In this document: piece after piece, positions 6,360 to 9,137 of the stretch
Position numbering within the stretch: the first letter of the stretch is position 1
How the letters are laid out: each line of letters begins with the position of its first letter
Source: CAYFUG01 sp964346295
GTDB lineage: Bacteria > Patescibacteriota > Minisyncoccia > Moranbacterales > DUUL01
DNA length: 9,137 nucleotides
Assembly: GCA_964346295.1 (NCBI GenBank)
Contig: CAYFUG010000028.1
Span: 1 to 9,137, forward strand
Direction of reading: 5' to 3'
The notes under the pieces: generated by a model
The model's input: only the letters and a program-made list of their open reading frames with translations
The model's database searches: none
Told to the model about the DNA's origin: nothing
Translations under genes and position numbers: made by a program

Positions 6360-6407
6360 ATTATCTTAGAGATCCCCTTCTTCCAACAAAGACGGCGACA
6401 TTTCTAA

Positions 6408-6440
6408 CTAAAACAATAAGCTTGTTTCCTATAAGCAAGC
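6408..6440 (-). terminator. Weak hairpin just after rny
   Basis: On the minus strand GCTTG (6440-6436) and CAAGC (6424-6420) form a 5-bp stem with an 11-nt loop, followed by TTATTGTTTTAG. It is the closest terminator-like element to the rny stop, but the stem is short. The hairpin at 6329-6359 is more convincing. Confidence 0.25.
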
Positions 6441-6452
6441 CCGAATCTAAAT

Positions 6453-7973
6453 TTATCTCGCGTACTCAATCGCTTGAGTTTCTCGAAGAAGATTAACCTT
6501 AATTTCTCCTGGATAATTCAATTCTTCTTCAATTTTCTGAGCAATTTTCTTAGAAAGTTTCAATGCTTCCAAATCATCCACTTTCTCAGAATCCACAATT
6601 ACTCGCACTTCCCTTCCAGCCTGGATAGCAAAGCACCTTTTTACTCCATTAAAAGAGAGTACCACTCGCTCCAAATCTTCCAAGCGCTTCAGATACTTCT
6701 CTAAAGTATCTTTTCTTGCCCCAGGACGAGAAGCACTTAAAGCATCAGCTGCCGCTACTATTAATCCATAATTATCCTTAAACGGATAATCTTCGTGGTG
6801 AGATTTCATAGCATCAATCACCTCCGCCGGTTGATTGAATTTTTCCAAAATACTCACTCCAATATCTACATGAGTTCCCTTCACTTCATGATCCACTGAT
6901 TTACCTATATCATGAAACAAACCTGCCTTTTTGGCTAGAAGAGGGTCTAATCCTAGTTCTTGAGCAATCATTCCTGACAGATGAGCTACCTCTAGAGAAT
7001 GAATTAAAACATTCTGACCAAAGCTAGTCCGATAGCGCAATCTTCCCAGTAGCTTAATCAATTTCTCATCTATTCCTGACACTCCCACATCAAAAGCAGC
7101 TGCGTCTCCTGCCTCCTTAATTCGCTTGCCAATTTCCTCTTTGGCCTTCTCTACAACCTCCTCAATTTTGGCCGGATGAATGCGTCCGTCCTCGATTAAT
7201 TTCTCTAGAGAAACTTTTGCGGTTTCTCTCCTGACCGGATCAAAAGCCGAGATCACAATGGCTTCTGGGGTATCATCTACAATAATCTCCGCCCCCGTTA
7301 ACTTCTCCAGCGCCTTAATATTCCGACCCTCCCTTCCGATTACTCTTCCTTTCATTTCGTCAGAAGGAATAGTAATGGTTGTAGTAGTGGTGTCGGTAGC
7401 ATGCGAGCCAGCGTAACGCTGCATGGCGGTTGCCATAATTTCCCGGGACTTCTTCTCTAGCTCCTCTCCCTTTTCTTTTTCTAGTGCCAACAAGTGCTTG
7501 GCTAACTCGTCTTTATTCTCCTTTTCTGCTATCGCCAGAAGGGATTTCTTGGCTTCAGAAGTCTTCATTTTAGCAATCTTTTCCAACTTCTCCAGCTGCT
7601 GATCCTTTACCTTTAAAATTTCCTCTCGAATTTTTTTTAGTTCATTCCCTTTTTGTTGAATGTTTTTATTCTCCTTTTCTAATTGAGAACTCCTTCTTTC
7701 TACTCGTTGCTCCTTACCTTCTAAGCGTCTTTCCTGGTTTTGAAGCTCTTCTCTTCGCTGCTTCTCTTCTTTCTTCACTTCTTCTAATAGCTTCACTGCC
7801 TTGTCCTTGGCATTTAGCAATTGCTCCTTAGCTTTAATCTTGGCGTCTTCTAAAGCTCGAGTAGCTTTAGCTTCGGCGGTCCCCAATTGGCTTTTAGCAA
7901 TCATCTTACGCAAAAAATAGCCACCTGCTAAGCCGACTAAAAGGGCAATCGCCACCGTTAAAATTTCTTGCAT
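6453..7973 (-). CDS. rny: Ribonuclease Y, membrane-anchored endoribonuclease
   Basis: RNase Y starts mRNA decay by endonucleolytic cleavage at the inner face of the membrane. The 506-residue protein has the full family architecture. A transmembrane helix lies at about 3-22 (ILTVAIALLVGLAGGYF), a long charged coiled coil at about 30-185, and a KH domain from about 200 with the GREG loop (213-216, VIGREGRNIK). The HD domain has H325, the H354-D355 pair in FHDIGK, H368 in KGTHVDIG and D410 in AAADALSASRPGAR. The length is close to the usual 500-520. The ATG puts the membrane helix at the N-terminus as expected; no Shine-Dalgarno and no convincing promoter are visible upstream. It converges on rnj, so two main RNA-decay nucleases are neighbours but not in one operon. 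Confidence 0.97.
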   Translation of the reverse strand: MQEILTVAIALLVGLAGGYFLRKMIAKSQLGTAEAKATRALEDAKIKAKEQLLNAKDKAVKLLEEVKKEEKQRREELQNQERRLEGKEQRVERRSSQLEKENKNIQQKGNELKKIREEILKVKDQQLEKLEKIAKMKTSEAKKSLLAIAEKENKDELAKHLLALEKEKGEELEKKSREIMATAMQRYAGSHATDTTTTTITIPSDEMKGRVIGREGRNIKALEKLTGAEIIVDDTPEAIVISAFDPVRRETAKVSLEKLIEDGRIHPAKIEEVVEKAKEEIGKRIKEAGDAAAFDVGVSGIDEKLIKLLGRLRYRTSFGQNVLIHSLEVAHLSGMIAQELGLDPLLAKKAGLFHDIGKSVDHEVKGTHVDIGVSILEKFNQPAEVIDAMKSHHEDYPFKDNYGLIVAAADALSASRPGARKDTLEKYLKRLEDLERVVLSFNGVKRCFAIQAGREVRVIVDSEKVDDLEALKLSKKIAQKIEEELNYPGEIKVNLLRETQAIEYAR

Positions 7974-8542
7974 GTTTCTAATCGCAACACACTACTGCAA
8001 ATTTTTAAGCTCTCCGAGTTGTTTTCTTACTGCTAACTTTTCTCACCCTCAAACCCTTTAACTCAAAAAGCTTTCTTTAAGAAGTTTTTTTATTTTTACC
8101 CACTAAAGGCAAGTAATCGCAAACCTTTTTTCCTTTTGAGCACCTAACGACTCTTTCAGTTTAAACATGTCAATCTCAGAAAATCTCAATCAAAATGACT
8201 CTTTTTCTAATTAAACTTGCCTACCTTTAAAAATCTATTTAATTGGGGACAAAATTTTTCAAGCCTCTCAACCAAGCATCTTGGCTCCCTCCTTTTTCAA
8301 AAATGCATTTCGTCCTAAATTATTCAACTTATTGCTTCCTAAATCTTGAATATTGCAGCAGACTGTTGGCTGTTTTAAATTTTTTAAATTCTAAATCTCT
8401 CAGAAATTGTTTTTGAATTCTATGGATCCTGAAACATTACCCTAAAACTCAAAAGCGATTTCTTAGATCACATCCTTTCGTCCTGATCCAAGGATCTTAA
8501 TTCCCACCTTAGAGAACTATCCGCCCTTCCATATATACCAAG
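7974..8542. other. Gene-free spacer between rny and the tRNA-Pro repeats
   Basis: No protein or RNA gene is recognisable. The minus strand, which would be the rny leader, is purine-rich. A TTGACA lies on the minus strand at 8173-8168, but no acceptable -10 box follows at the right distance. A 12-bp palindrome GATCCAAGGATC lies at 8485-8496. I see no clear intrinsic terminator for a transcript coming out of the repeat array. Confidence 0.45.
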
Positions 8543-8863
8543 GCTCAGTCGGAGAGCTGGGAATCCCCTCTGGGCCTGGGTGCTCTCGCACCCTTCGATC
8601 CCCAACGGAAGCAAAACTATTTGCTTCCTACTCTTCTCCCTCGCTTCGCTCAGTCGGAGAGCTGGGAATCCCCTCTGGGCCTGGGTGCTCTCGCACCCTT
8701 CGATCCCCAACGGAAGCAAAACTATTTGCTTCCTACTCTTATCCCTCGCTTCGCTCAGTCGGAGAGCTGGGAATCCCCTCTGGGCCTGGGTGCTCACGCA
8801 CCCTTCGATCCCCAACGGAAGCAAAACTATTTGCTTCCTACTCTTCTCCCTCGCTTCGCTCAG
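8543..8863 (-). repeat. Three-copy 105-bp tandem array derived from the tRNA-Pro 3' end
   Basis: Units begin, in plus-strand terms, at 8549, 8654 and 8759, exactly 105 bp apart, and the same start recurs at 8864, the end of the tRNA. Each unit carries the last 17 nt of the tRNA (GATTCCCAGCTCTCCGA on the minus strand, discriminator included) and then a non-tRNA part. The copies differ at only two positions. On the minus strand each unit has a 9-bp hairpin GGAAGCAAA-TAGT-TTTGCTTCC (8607-8628, 8712-8733, 8817-8838). It also has a 6-bp hairpin GGGTGC/GCACCC (8578-8593, 8683-8698, 8788-8803) capped by GAGA, GAGA and GTGA. Left-edge homology ends at 8543. Transcription from the tRNA promoter would run through the array. 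The layout resembles the E. coli tyrT repeats, which also restart with the tRNA 3' end. Confidence 0.9.
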
Positions 8864-8934
8864 TCGGAGAGCTGGGAATCGAACCCAGACTAAACGCTCC
8901 CAAAGCGCTCGTGCTACCACTACACCACTCTCCG
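8864..8934 (-). tRNA. tRNA-Pro(UGG)
   Basis: The 71-nt gene folds into a full cloverleaf. The acceptor CGGAGAG pairs with CTCTCCG, the D stem GTGT with GCAC, and the anticodon stem AGCGC with GCGTT. The T arm is CTGGG-TTCGATT-CCCAG. The anticodon loop TTTGGGA puts UGG at 8902-8900, reading proline CCN codons. C1-G72, A73, G35, G36 and G37 agree with bacterial tRNA-Pro. No CCA is encoded, because A73 is followed by CTG; the CCA end must be added after 3' processing. The last 17 nt are repeated three times downstream. Confidence 0.96.
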
Positions 8935-8950
8935 AATTTTTATAAAATCC

Positions 8951-8979
8951 TTAATATAAGACTAAATCAGGTCCCTCAA
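8951..8979 (-). promoter_or_regulatory. Possible second, proximal tRNA-Pro promoter
   Basis: On the minus strand TTGAGG (8979-8974, 4/6) lies 17 bp before TATTAA (8956-8951, 4/6). It would start transcription only about 10 nt before the tRNA. It is weaker than the promoter at 8999-9027 and may be chance. Confidence 0.25.
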
Positions 8980-8998
8980 ATGCTTTTCACCTCTCGTC

Positions 8999-9027
8999 AT
9001 AATAAAGGATTTTTTTTACTCTGTCTA
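8999..9027 (-). promoter_or_regulatory. tRNA-Pro promoter
   Basis: On the minus strand TAGACA (9027-9022, 5/6) and TATTAT (9004-8999, 5/6) are separated by an optimal 17-bp, A-rich spacer. Transcription would start near 8992, giving a leader of about 57 nt for RNase P to remove, and would continue through the tRNA into the 105-bp repeats. Confidence 0.65.
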
Positions 9028-9137
9028 GAGCAGCTTCACTGGAAAAATTCTAAGTAAAAAACAATTCGGAGCAATTCAACAACCGTGATACATCATCTAA
9101 AAATCTAACCCTACGCTGATTCGATTTATCATTTAAA

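Noticed and set aside
8151..8173. TTGACA on the minus strand as the rny promoter
   Set aside because: No acceptable -10 hexamer lies 16-18 bp downstream (TCGTTA or neighbours), and the site is nearly 200 bp from the rny start.
8543..8880. CRISPR array
   Set aside because: The units are joined head to tail without unique spacers, and the copies are identical along almost the whole 105 bp.
8549..8880. Attachment sites of an integrated element at the tRNA 3' end
   Set aside because: The 17-nt tRNA-end copies are spaced by only 88 bp of non-coding sequence, with no integrase or cargo between them; a degenerate remnant cannot be fully excluded.
8468..8945. Open reading frames of 90-150 codons on both strands across the repeat array
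   Set aside because: The unit is 105 bp, a multiple of three, so any frame open in one copy stays open in all. The frames overlap each other and the tRNA, and encode only a repeated 35-residue block.

Overview
The window looks like chromosomal DNA from a bacterium with a small, streamlined gene set, most probably a Patescibacteria/CPR lineage (for example Parcubacteria). This is inferred from the look of the proteins and their neighbourhood, not from a marker gene. The supporting signs are a compact TopA with several zinc ribbons, an RNase J with a long lysine-rich leader next to an RNase Y, weak or absent Shine-Dalgarno sites before most genes, and a tRNA gene without an encoded CCA. The standard code is used: topA, rnj and rny all end in TAA and none contains an in-frame TGA.

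Layout from left to right. 1-958 has no protein gene. It holds a terminator-like hairpin, a cluster of short tandem duplications, a possible small minus-strand transcript (promoter about 746-774, terminator about 583-623), and a strong forward promoter with a perfect DnaA-box sequence just after the expected transcription start. 959-3151 is topA. It is followed 10 bp later, probably in the same operon, by an NTF2/SnoaL-like gene (3162-3512) broken by one in-frame TAA. 3513-4137 is a pyrimidine-rich spacer with promoter-like and terminator-like signals and a folded leader. 4138-6168 encodes RNase J. A 284-bp convergent spacer contains two good hairpins, one of them a bidirectional terminator. 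6453-7973 (minus) encodes RNase Y. 7974-8542 is gene-free. 8543-8863 is an exact three-copy 105-bp tandem array, and 8864-8934 (minus) is tRNA-Pro(UGG) with its own promoter upstream at about 8999-9027.

RNase J and RNase Y are the two central RNA-decay nucleases of bacteria that lack RNase E, and here they sit tail to tail. TopA relaxes negative supercoils. The tRNA-Pro transcript would run leftward into the repeat array, and each repeat restarts with the last 17 nt of the tRNA.

The most interesting items are: (1) the tRNA-derived 105-bp array, whose organisation recalls the E. coli tyrT repeats and whose hairpin loop change between copies keeps a GNRA tetraloop; (2) replacement by Tyr of a metal-binding histidine in RNase J; (3) the single-stop NTF2-like gene; (4) the DnaA box at the topA promoter; (5) the small minus-strand transcription unit upstream of topA.
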